A stretch of 64,000 bases of DNA, taken from NCBI GenBank assembly GCA_036785705.1, contig JAWUZG010000005.1, forward strand, positions 3,595,501-3,659,500. The letters are read 5' to 3'. Shown here one piece after another: positions 22,691-34,912 of this stretch (the first letter of the stretch is position 1; each line of letters begins with the position of its first letter). A program made the position numbers and the translations under genes. Under the pieces are notes generated by a model. That model had not been told where the DNA came from and did no database searches. It saw only the letters and a program-made list of their open reading frames with translations. Source of the stretch: Acanthornis magna (lineage: Eukaryota; Chordata; Aves; Passeriformes; Acanthizidae).

Positions 22691-25600
22691 AAATGCTGTA
22701 ACAAAGAGAGTATCAGATGAAGATAGAATTTCTGCATTAAACCATGTGTGTACATGATGCAGAGCCAGTGTCATCATTCTGGAATATCCCTTTCCCACAT
22801 TTGGGACTTGCCAACAAACCTGTGGAACTCTCATCTACACACCTATTTCCCTATGGGTAGTGCTGATAAAATCCAGTAGGGTCAAATAATCACTAAATAC
22901 AATCTAAACTGCCTCGTGTAATTCATCTAATTGTCAGGATTCGTTGTAAGTTTTTATGGTACGGTGACCTGACAATATTGAAAACAAAATGATAAAAATG
23001 CCTCAAAGACAAACTGTTTGTGGAGAAAGGAGTCAACAGTGGACTAAGTAAAACAAGGTAGATTAATTTGAGGGAGTAAATTCTAAAAGTCAACAGAAAA
23101 ACAACTTTAAAACATGTAATTGTTTCATTATGCTGCATAAAAATCATCCTTAAACCACACAATTATAAAACTATGTTCCACACATGAACGATGTAAATAT
23201 ATTTAAATTCAGTATATGGAAAACAGACACAAAGAGTACTTGTAATGGTGAAATAGCTCTTATGTTTTAAACCCAACAGAATGGTTTAAAGTTTTATAAG
23301 CTTGCTTAAGAGTTTGGAAAATTTGGAATAAGGTTTTCATACAGCAAAAAATGTTTTCCTCATATGTAATGTATTAGTCTTCACTATTTGTATGTGTATT
23401 TTAATGATACATTTTCCTTAAATAATAATAGCAACCAATCTGATTTTGAAACTTTAGGAGCCCTTAGGAGATATATCCAGTGTTTATCAATCTACAAGTA
23501 GCAGATGCAATTTCAGATGGAATATAATGGAGAAAATGAATGATGAAGGTAAGTGCAAGGATCAGCACTTCCAGAAAGCCTCATGAATAATGACAACTAA
23601 GCTGGAAGCATAGCTTTAGAAAAGTATATCCAGGGAGACCAGCTGGACTGAGTTAACAAATACTTTACAAGAAACTTTCTAGTCTTTGGGTTGAATTTAG
23701 CTGTAGTAAGCAGTGACCAAGAGGAGTTACTATCTAACAGCTCCAGATGAAGTGAGTTTTCTGGGTTTGATCCAGTGTTCTCAGGGAAGGAATTACCATT
23801 GGAATGATCCTGGTTAGCGTCCTTGCTGGAAGTCTCACACAGGTATGGACTGCCTGGGCACAGGGAATGAACAGTGCTGGCAGCCCTGTGGGTCGTGCTG
23901 GAGGCTCTGCAGCAGTGAGTAAATGGGGTTCCTGCCTATGCTCTATCACTTACAGATAAATGGAGGCCAGCAGCCTCCAGGGATGCCAATCAGTGCCTTT
24001 TCGCAGCCTAAACTTCCCATTTACAGCTGGGATTCCTGGCTCCTGAAAGCCATGGACTGTTGGAGGGCTTCAGGTATTCATAGGAGCAAAGTACCAGAGA
24101 AATACAGGCAGTATGAAATAAGAAAACATTTCATATCTCTTTCCTTGAAAAAGGCTTTGGGATGCTGTTGAACAGTCTTTGTTGCAATTGCTGAAGTCAA
24201 CGCAGCCCTCAAAGGGGTTTCTGCTGTGCAAGCCCCAGGTCTGTGCCTGCCATGGGGCACAAATGATGCCGGTATTGAAACTGCTTTTACAGCAAGAATG
24301 TAAAGTAAGTGAAGGTTACTACAGTATAGTATCAGAACAGTGTTTTTAAAACTTCATCCTTCAGATGAGTCCTCACAAAGTTCAGGCCCTTCTTTCATGC
24401 ACACTTGCACCAGCCCAAGCTACCAATTTTGTGACATTGGCAAAGATTTTTCTTGCAAGGTGTTCCACCCCCTGATCACCACTCATGCAGGCCAGAAAGC
24501 TCTCCTGTGACAGCTGAGGATCAGGGCCATTGTGTGGTGCTGACTTTTAGATTCTTCCCCAAAATGTACAATTATCTGTATTAGAATAGATATGGAAAGA
24601 AAATTGCATGTAAGGGACCTGAAAATGCACTGTACAAGCCTCTATTAAAAAAGTAGTCACATAAAGACTCATTGCTACAGCATATTTTCTTCATTATTTC
24701 TGCCTCATTGTATGTGAAACTATATTAGTATAATGAAGTGAGAAATAGTAGGATATTGGATATTATATTTCCTGCCTAGCAGTTTTAGAGAATTTAGCTC
24801 AAGGCAAGAGAAAATGCAGCCTTTCTGCCCTGAAGAATAAACAAAAACCTGTTACAAAAATAAAAGTGTCAGTAAGAAATCAGGTGGTCTCTCCACATAC
24901 ACCAGTACATTCTTACCATGGCTTTATAAGGGACCTGCTTAGGGTTTGGTTTGGGTTGGTTCAGTTTAGACACACTCAGGTTTGTTACACACTTATATGT
25001 ATCTTTTCCCCTTTATAAAGAACAGGGACATTTGGGATGTGGAATAACCAAGCTGCCATTTATCAAACTTGAATGTCAGAGGAATGGTGCAAAGCTCCCT
25101 GCTCCAGGACTTCAGGTCCCCTGGATCCCAATTAAGAAAAAAATTATTTCTTTTCCTCTCTTTTCGTCCCCCCTGCTTTATTTCTCTTTTTCTCTATGTA
25201 AGATATCTGATATTTCAAAAATTGCTGTTCCTCTTCCCTCTTATCTGTGTTGTCTTTGGTGTGCCATTAGTCAGTCTTCAAACACAGAATTCTTCCTCTA
25301 CATAAATATTAAATTCTTCACAGTCTTGTTTGTCAGCTATTTTACTTGCTTAAGTACAAAGAAATCTTATGCTTATCAGGGAGAGGAGGATCCCAAAGCC
25401 ACAGATACCAACATTTGCATTTAACAGTAGAAAAATACAGGTATCCAAAATACAAGAACCAAATCACCAATTACTGATATTTTCATAATTCTAGAAAATT
25501 ACATAGTAAAAAAAATGAAAGTTACAAAATAGCAGAGGATCAGTGCTGCTGGATGAATATTAGTGGACAGAAGTCCTGCTTCTAACAAAGACATCTTGTA

Positions 25601-28065
25601 CTCTTTTACATAAGCTATTTTTAATGTATAGCACTGGTAGACACTCTCTTCAGCAGACTTATTCACTTAATAGGTTTAGGTCAGAGAGGTTTATATTTCA
25701 GCCTCTGGTGTTCAGAGATTTCATAACTTAGGAAGCTTATTAATTTACCAGGTATTTGTTTAAAATGTCTCTTTTCCCTTTACCGTGCCTTAACAATGAA
25801 ACAAAAACGTATTCTCAAAACAGTGGATCTTCTATATTTGACTTCTACAGTGGAACTTCCTACATTATTAGGAAAAAGTAAAATGTCCATAAAATGATAC
25901 TCTTAAATTCTGGTATTTTTAGGTGTTAAATGCAGCACTGACTTTCTGCTGAATCTTGGGCTTGGCCAAGTGAAGGCAGTGCACGTATAAAAGCACACAG
26001 ACCTAAGTAGCCCTTTGACTTGAAAGCTCACAGTTTATATAAATTTGTATATAAACTAAGTATATAGTACTCAGAAGCCAGCAAGGCAAATAGGCCATGG
26101 CAGAGGTTGAAGTGAGGTGATTTTATGCCACTTCCACGCTTATGTCTCTGGACCATAATGTCCACCCAAGGTGCTTTGTGAACCTGAACTCACTTGAAAT
26201 TGCCTGCTGATCTCTGGAAGTGCATCCTCTTTCCTTTCCAGCCCTTTTCGCCCTTCAGATAGAGACCCAACAGTTGCTGGAACTGAATCTCCTCTACCTT
26301 CAGTCTCCTACTGCCAGATATTTGCCCTCCTTACTCCAATTCAGACTGCTGCAGTAAGACCGAAGGCCAACAGTAGCTCCCATTGCATGAAACTGTAATC
26401 ACTGGCATAGCTTTGGGCAACTTAAAATATATAAAAAAGGCTGTTCCTGCAGCTGGAAACCACAAACAATAAGGAATGCTCCTGTGGCATTGCTTTCCCC
26501 CTGCCATTTATTCTAGTGAAGCAACACCGAGGTACCCTCATCCAAGGACTTCGCAATTATTGCTGCTTGAGGACATGTTTGGAGGAAAGGAAAATTACCC
26601 TAATGAAAGGTAGCTTCCAGCCCTGTACATTGAACTTCATTAAATGACATTTAAATAGTTGCATGTCTTTCCTACAAACTGCCATTTATTTTCACCCTGT
26701 TACAGTTTGCTCCGTAGAGTTAGTTGTTACTTCCCTGTTTGGATCTGTCACTTCAGTTTCTTGGTGAATTCACAACATATGTTGTACCAAAATCCCTTTG
26801 CTTTACCTTATAGCCCAAACAAAACCACTTTTAACAAAATTTCCCGGTACAGATGGCAGTCTATTCTATTTTTCAATTGTGACCAAAGAATAGTGCTTCA
26901 GCAGTTGCCACCAAACTCCATGCTTTGCATATATCTCAGAAAGCAAACTTATCCTAGGGGTCGGATGATCAGTTTTGCAGGAAAAAGCAATTCAGCCTTT
27001 GGCTAAAGCTCTGTTTTCTATCAAGAGCTCTACTGCGAACTGAGTTTTCTTTCTGGTAACTTTTCAAATTGTTCTATATGACATTTCTATAATATTTGCC
27101 TCCTAACTCAGTCATCCTGTCTTTGTTGCAGGGATAAGGGCCGTAATATATTCTCATGTTTGCCACAGAGCAAGCACAGATTCATCTAAGATGTGACAAC
27201 CAGCAGGCTTTCTTATCTACAGAGAGGGTCATCTGTTGTGCTTAAGAATATGGTGCAAGTGATTGTACCAGTATATTGCTAATGCTTAAATCTACATTTC
27301 TATGTAAAATTAATTTTCTCTTTTGTCTGTAGTTGCAACTTGGAACGCCTTCCTTACGTGCACTATAAAATGTTAATAGCAAAATTTAGTGTGACTTTAT
27401 GACTGTGGTGTCATTTTTCTCAGCTTGATCAGCTCTTTCAAATGGCATCATTATGATCAAAGTTGTTTACAGTAATAAAGCAAGAATAGTTCCAATAAAA
27501 TAGTAGGTGCCTTTACAGTTAAAGAGTAGCTGGCATTTAAGAACACAGCAGCTCCTCATTCTGTGGGTGCAGAATCATATAACTTCACAACATAATAGAG
27601 TTAATGCATGTAATTACAAGATTGCCCCCCTCAGGATTTGAGGGCATTGAAAGAGACAACAGGAAATACATTATGAATGTGAAAGGGGGGAAAGTAGCAA
27701 AATTACATATACATTGACTGTGGAAGAAGGAACAAGTGCATTGAAACTTTGAAGTCTCCAAAATTGTGGATTTCTCTAATGCGACATTATTGTTCACCAG
27801 GATTTTGTCACCTGTTATTGACTTCTGAGAATAAAGTGGTGACACTTTAAGGTACATTTATAAATATTTTACTAATGTTACATGATTAATAGAAGTACTT
27901 CAAAACTAAGTTATCGTAGGTATATTTTAACACGTGGGAACACATCTGCGTGATCTTTCAAAAGATGTGTAACAAGTGATGGTCTAACTACCAGCTGTAA
28001 ACATTCATGCTCTGGGACATAGGACATAATTTATAAAACGTGTCTCTATAAAAATCTTTAAAGAA

Positions 28066-28111
28066 ACTTTGTAGCAGTAAGAAAAATAATCTACTTTGTA
28101 GCAGTAAAAAA
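28066..28111. repeat. 27-bp tandem duplication
   Basis: ACTTTGTAGCAGTAA occurs at 28066 and again at 28093, each followed by A-rich sequence. Confidence 0.8.
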
Positions 28112-31100
28112 AGTGGTGCTTGACTCCACTTTCCCTCTTGCCCAGAGTCAGTTTGGATACAGTGCAGCTCCATAACCTGCTGGGTAAACAGCTCAGCTGG
28201 GAGAAAAAGCTACAAGAAACCTCCCGGGGGGTTTGAAAGCTGCTCAGGACTGTAATAGTGATATTTGCTCGGTTAACAGTGATAAGTGGCAAAGTTGGGA
28301 TCAAGGTTAAACAAGTGAAACCTCACTTGGAGTGTGCATACCCTTGGCAGTAATTTATTAGCAAAGGTTTTACTTGGGACAGTAACAAGTAAATCCCAGA
28401 CTGATGGTTGCTCTCCTACAATGAAATCTAGCAGCAGTACTGATTCCATTTGAAGGCTGTACTTCAAGATTGCAGTTCCCTGACAGAGAACTGAGGATGT
28501 GATTGATTTACATGACAGTGTTTTAACTGAGAACACTATAAAATAATTCAAAACCAGTTTGACATCTTGGAAGACAACCTTATATTAAGAAACGTCAAGA
28601 TTGTAGAGCACAGAAGGAGAAGCCCATGATATATTTTTTCAATGAATACCAGAAGTGGTAGGGATGCCTACCTATAAAACTCCTGAACAATGTGTTGCAG
28701 CACACTGTATCCTTGGAAAGGCCAATCAAGTAGCACATTATATGGTACTTGTGAAATGTTGCAAGTCTTGAAATGAGGAACAGAAATTTGAAACAGGCAT
28801 ATAAATCTGAGTCACGCTGTTAGGGTTGAAGAATTTTCTTTTATCTGGATTACCCTGCTGCTCTTATTTGATGTTGAAAGGTGTTTATAACTGTTAAACT
28901 GGGAATGAAAAATATAAGCCAAGATAATGTGGTGTCACATTCACCCAGGAAGAAGGCTCATTGAGGAAATCAAAGTTACCTTTGACTCATGGGATAAGAG
29001 AAGGAGATCTATGCCTGGACAGGAGCAGATTCCCATGCTTTCACAGGAAGAACAGCCTTGCTAAAATGATTGCCTCATGTTTTCTGGTGGTAAACTACAT
29101 CCTTATTACATAATTGATTTTTGAAAATGTACAGAGCTGCCTTCTCCTCTTTTAATCTTACAGATGTTTAATGACTTTCCCTGCCTTTTAAAGCACTTTT
29201 AATCCATAGAGACTCGTGTGTACAGGGTACGTAACACTGTGGTTACAACGCCCAGTGCCAGGCAAACAGAATTATTTTGGCTTCATCCTTCCTATGCAAA
29301 GAGAGAACAAATTCAGTTCTGAGCCTTTAGACACTCATTATCAGACAGACTTACACAAATTATTGTCTGTACATGTGATTGGCAGTTCCACCAAAACCAA
29401 GAGAGCTGCAATACAGGAAGTTAAATATTTGCCTAAGTCTTTGCAAGATTTGGGTCATAATAGCAAACTCATACTTAAGTTTTGTTTTAAACAAAACCCC
29501 TTCATTTCATATAGAAGAATTTTCTCCACAGAAGAAAACATCCAGTCTGGTGGACTTCCCCTGGGACCTGATGCAGTTACACAAAGCAGTGAGAAACACA
29601 CAGCTCCTAGAGCCAGTTTTCCTTTCCCTTTGCCCTGCTGTATTCTCTCTCTTTTTTGCTTCTTTCCCCTTCCCCTTCTTCGGGCTTGCATAAGGGTGGA
29701 ACAAAGGGGCATAAACTGATTAATCCTTTTCAGACTGGAAGGTTTTGCAGTGTTATTACAGGACAAAATTAATATGAACAGCTCAAACTGGAAATACTCT
29801 TTGACAGGGAGAAAAGTATTTAAAAGTTTGCCTGCCATGCCTGGTAAGGCCAGAGCTGGACTGTTTGAATAAGCCCTTTGAAGCTTGCAGTTGCCTGAGT
29901 TCATTGTCATCCAGAGCTACAGCCCAAGATGACTGGAGCTGCTCCAGGCTTTGCAAACTTATTACAAGCATAGGTGAGTTGCTGTCATCAAATTGGAGTG
30001 TCCATTAAAACTTCAAAGGAGAAGCTTGATCTAAGTTTTCCTTCTCATAATGTGTAATACTTATTACAGAGAGATTTATTAAGCTGCTCTCATTTTACAG
30101 GTTGAATCTAGTGTAGGGTCACGGAACATATTAAGGTTTTGACCAACAGTAAGGAGATGAAATTTTCATATTTTGCTATTCATGACCTTGGGACTACCTA
30201 AAATGGCAGCCACCTTTAATTCAATGCAATTGTGCCCAAGCACATCTGTACTTTCCCTCTATTGATGTTTCAAGAGACAAAAAAATCCCATGAAAAGATG
30301 AATGTTGAGTGGGTTTAGGCGGCATTTTAAAAGCCGGGCACTACTCTAGGCCAAAAATGAGGGACCCTACCATGTAAAATAGTCTTACACTCAGCTGGTA
30401 ATGCTATAAATTGAGGAGAAAAAAAGGCATAATTCAGTAAATTAAGTTTGAGTGCTCTGTTCTACCCTGAACTAAGTCGGTATCAGCACTGCACATTAAA
30501 GACCTGTACTGTGTGCCTGAGAAATCAGTGTTAAAACAGTGAGGTTTTGCACATCCCTTAGTGCTCCACTGGTATCTGCTCAAACGTTACCAACCAGCTC
30601 AGCACAGCAAATCATCTCATTTTTCCTGATGGCACTGACCAGAACTTCAGAGCAGAGCAGAGAAGTGCTTATATTGCTTACGCTGGTGTAATCTAAAAAA
30701 AACCACGCAACCCAAACAGAACCAACTGAATTTCTTCCCTTCTTTGGTTCCTTACAGTATTAATAAAGACTCAATAACAAGATTGTTTCTACTTAAGAGA
30801 CCCAAAGCATTTTCAAGGATTGCAAACTCCATCAGGTTACTGGGATAATGAGTCTATTTGTCTTGAGCTGCTCCATTCAGAGAGGTTCTTCCTTATGGTC
30901 ACAGAAGATTCTACACTCACCTCACATAACATCGGATAATTCTTTTTTAAACTATGGAGTTATTTTGGATTTACAATAATGTAACTATAAACAGAGTATG
31001 AGCATGAATTTGTGTCTTAGTCCATTTTTATATGCAGTTTTCACAGTTTCGTTTTCGCATTATTTGCCATGTTGGGAGGGACAATGGTATGAATGTGGCA

Positions 31101-32055
31101 GGCAATAGGGAAATATTCATCCTCCTGATATTTGACATTAACTGAGAATGTTGTCCCAGTGAGGAGTTCAGTCTCCCAAAGCTTCCTGTAAAATCCATGT
31201 GGAAAGAAAGGCTCTTCTGGAGTGTCAGAGAGCACCTGAATTAGGCATCTGCTCTGAACTGCTCGGTGAAAGGTCCTTTCAGTCTGCTCATATGTAAGGA
31301 AATTGCCTTGCCCCCAGTATACATCAGATGCTTAAATTTGCATGGAGGGGAAGGACCTCCCTGGAAAATCTATTTTGTGCATGGATTTTTGTGCATAGAC
31401 TACATGAGTAGTCAGAGAAATCTTTTTATTTGGGGGGGTTAATTTGGACTGCTGTACAAGTGTATTTAAATCTTTTTGCAAAGAACAACCTTTTGCCTAC
31501 TGTCCTAAAGAATTTATTTGTTTTCATGAGTTTGTCTCAACCTTCAAGTTATTGTAACAGTTTTGTGTATTTAATATACAGTGTGTGTTAATATCACGGA
31601 CAGTTTTATAACAGCATTATAACTTACACCATTCCCTCCAGCTTTTTATGGACGTCTACGCTTCTGCATTAAACTACTGTAGCTTGTGGAATTTACAGTA
31701 GAAATCAAGAATGAAGCCTGATGAAAAGCCTTTTAAATTGTGGTGTAGACATCCACTGCATCCACCTTGCAAAAGGACTAAAATGAAGAGAACTCTTATG
31801 TGATAATTTCTAGCAAGAGTACAGGATTACCATCCTGCTAGACAAACCATAAAGGAAAAATGATTGTGGTACAGTAGGAAGACTAACTTCATCTTTTTAT
31901 TTGAAGTCAAGTTTAATTATTTATGTTTTCTGAGGAAAATAAAAGCAGAATGGTAACTATGCATTCTTAGTTTAATGGAGGTCTCATTTTAGATTCTGCA
32001 GCATTAAAATATAACCAGTATATCCTATCCAGAAAAATAAAAGCAGAGGAGAGCA

Positions 32056-32093
32056 AATAGATAGACAGAAACACAGACAGACAGACAGACAAA
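32056..32093. repeat. (GACA)n/(GATA) microsatellite
   Basis: A GATA unit passes into about five GACA/CAGA units. GATA/GACA repeats are common in bird genomes. Confidence 0.85.
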
Positions 32094-33539
32094 TACCCTA
32101 CCTCTGAAAAAAATGGAGCTAAACAGTGAGGAATTTTATAATTACAGAGTGGTCTAATTACTTACTGTATTTTGAAGACATATTAATTCTGAATTTGAGA
32201 ACTACTATGTAATTTTTAGTGTAAGCTATATGCAAGTGATGGAAGCTCTTATTATAGTACCAAGCAAAAAGAAAAGATACCAAAAAAAGCTGGAATGTTC
32301 TTTTTATGTTAAAAATGTTCTGAATTTCTACTGAAAAATATAATGGATGACACAAGTTATACTTCACATTATCAGTAGATACTACCATAACCTCACCATG
32401 AGGCAGCACAGGTTGTCATATCCAGTTACTATTTTGTTAGGAAATAAATGACTTCTGGTTATCATGGGCCGATGTGACACGACAGTGTAAAATCATATTC
32501 CAGTCTATGGTGAGCAAGATGATAACATATGTCACCACTCCACTAAACCTGTGAAAATCCCTTGGAATTTCTGTTTATTAAACCTCATGCTCACCACTCT
32601 GTACAGTGTAGGGCTTCTTCCGTGGTTACAGTGTAGCACTGCTGACTCTTAATTGCTTCTGTGGATTCCATTTCAATAGCAATCAACCTTAAACAGACCA
32701 CTGAAAACTCTCCTTAAAGAAATGCTATGAGCATTTTTCAGAAGGCCTGGTGTGCTGCTGAATTACCTCAAGGACAGCTCTTTAGCCATCTGTGGCGCTA
32801 CTTGCAGGCTACAAATTTAGCTCTATTTAGCTCACAATTAAAGCACAGCTGACCCATACTAAAAGTCCATTACCTGCATTTAGGCTCTATTTACCTAACA
32901 GTTCTTTTCCTCTCTATCACTCTCTCTCTCAGTTTAGTCTTCTCTAGCTTACTACAGATGTTCTTAATCGTGAATTCCTTCATCCAGAATTATTATCCTG
33001 AAGAAATACTTTGAGGAAAATTATGATTAAAGACTCCCAATGTACTAGATAAAAGCAATTCCTGCAGAACTATCTTTGCAAAGCACAAAAGCAAACTGAA
33101 AAATTTAAGTCTAGAGTTTAAGATCTCTGAGTTCATATAAATGTCTGATCCCTTTTTTTACTTTTGCGAAACTAACATCCCATGGCAACAAGCTCCACAT
33201 TGTTTGAGGAATATGTCTCCTGCTTTAAATTTCCCTGAGTGTTCTTATCATTATGACAAGATCCTAACCATCCTTTATCAAGGTATTATTTCATGGCTTT
33301 TTATCATATCTACCGTGGAGCCCTTCTGTGAAGCTAGTGATGCCAGTTGTTCCAGTCTTTCCTCCTTATCCTCTGCATTCTTGCCAGAGAGAACTGAGCT
33401 TCTTCTATTTCTGCAAACCTTCTGTTTGCAGCTGGTGACCAGGATTGCACATGGTGTTTGAAATGCAGAGGACAGCCCATTTAATGACATTAAAGAGTTT
33501 TTCATAATATTCTTCCTTCCTGTACCAAAATTTTCTGCT

Positions 33540-33930
33540 ATAGCTGCATGCCAACTGGAGGACTTTATTGAACTCTTGACAATGCTCTCTAGGTCCTTTT
33601 CCTTTGATACAATTAATTTAGAACTCGCTAAGGTGTAAAAATAGATTTTAAAAACCCCAACCTTGTAAATTACATTAATTTGTATATATCAATGTGGAAC
33701 TTAATCTGCCATCAGACTGATCATTCACCTAACTTGTTTATTTTCTTCTGAAGTTTCTTATTACCCTCTCCAGATTTGATTAACCTGAATAATTTTGTGT
33801 CACCTGCAAATTTTATCACCTCAGTGCTCATCCCTTTTTCCAGTTCATTAAAAAAATATATTAAAGTATGCACTCTTGCTGCAGAATAGCATGGACTTGA
33901 TATCAAATTCTACTGTGGTGAAAACTGAGA
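33540..33930 (-). mobile_element. Old amniote CR1-type LINE relic (reverse transcriptase palm piece)
   Basis: On the minus strand 33906-33721 reads FFNELEKGMSTEVIKFAG, then DTKLFRLIKSG and KLQKKINKLGE. Past a stop it continues WQIKFHID. This is the RT catalytic region of CR1-like LINEs, where the family has F-ADDTKL. Here the first Asp of the ADD box has become Gly, so even this piece is inactive. CTAGGTCCTTTTCC near 33590 is the usual downstream phrase. The relic probably belongs to the same old group as that at 20.8-21.8 kb, in the opposite orientation. Confidence 0.8.
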
Positions 33931-34523
33931 ATTCATTCCTTCCTCATTTTTATAGCTCCTGCATGGATTGATCCATGACAAAAATAAGGTGAAATCTTTT
34001 TTGAGTGATGGCTATGAGAAGCTTGTTGGACAAGGAATTTCTGGTTTTGTTTCCAGCTTTCTGACTGTTTAAGTTCTTCAAATTTTGTGAGGGTTTGAAA
34101 GGTTAGACTTAAATGATTAGGCATTTTCCCCTTATCCTTATTTTTATGGCATATTCAATGAGTTCTAATAGATAAATAGGTACAGGAATATCCTGATATA
34201 TATGGAAATCCAGAAGGACAATTTTTATTTACCAGATCAGGTTCATTTAAAAACAGAGCTCTTTGAACACCCAAGAGCTCAATATGAAGAATGGAAATAT
34301 TTTACACAAAGGAGCCCTTTTACAAAAAGGAGTCTCTCTACCTCTTTGCTGGGTTATCTGCTGTATACAAGACACTAACAGAAAAATCCTTGTGAAAGGG
34401 TGGCACACCCCCTTTTTTTTGGTTCTAAATTCCTTGGAAACTTATATTGCATTGTCCAATGGTTTCAAGATATGTGCACTGATTTTTTTTGTTTTGTGAT
34501 CTGATGATTTAAAGTCATCTGTT
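33931..34523. other. Intergenic between two LINE fragments
   Basis: No gene was recognised. Confidence 0.55.
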
Positions 34524-34912
34524 CATATGAGGACAGGCTGCGAGAGCTGGTGCTGCAGCCAGGAGAAGAGAAGGCTGATGGGGGAATCTCAATGTGCATC
34601 AATATCTGAGGAGAGGAACTGAAGAATTAAGGAGCCAGACTTCTCTTGGTAATGCCACAGACAGCACAAAACACAAGAGCAAATTAGAAAGTGTAAAATA
34701 GAGTCAGAACACAAGAAAACTCTTTTACTCTGAGGATGGTGAAACATTGGAACAGGCTGCCCTGTTCAGAGAGCCTGTGGAGTCCATTTGTGGAGATGAA
34801 CTTGATGGGAACAGTCCTGGGCAACCAGCTCCTGCTGACTTTGCTGGTGCCAGGGGGTTGGACTAGATCATTCAAGAGGTCCCTTCCAACCCAAACAATT
34901 CTGTGTGAATGC
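34524..34912 (+). mobile_element. Avian CR1 LINE 3' fragment
   Basis: The fragment begins at ATGAGGACAGGCTGCGAGAG and includes GCTGG...CCAGGAGAAGAGAAGGCTGA and AACATTGGAACAGGCTGCCC. It ends GGTTGGACTAGATCATTCAA then GAGGTCCCTTCCAACCCAAA with a CAATTCTGTG tail. This is the standard bird CR1 3' end in the + orientation. It is 5'-truncated, as usual, and inactive. Confidence 0.93.

Larger units (their letters stand above)
22691..33539. other. Long gene-poor stretch
   Basis: About 10.8 kb without a gene I can support. ORFs of 150-167 residues (24951-25424, 29216-29719 and the minus-strand 29455-29910) overlap others or lack any domain. A minor tandem duplication and a GACA run are listed separately. 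No typical avian LTR ends were recognised. Confidence 0.5.

Noticed and set aside
29216..29910. 167-residue + ORF and 151-residue minus ORF
   Set aside because: They overlap each other on opposite strands, and no domain or homologue was recognised. Chance frames are expected in 64 kb.
31041..31235. 64-residue minus ORF beginning MLSDTPEEPFFPHGF as a gene fragment
   Set aside because: It reads like protein but is short. No family was recognised and no splice context supports it.
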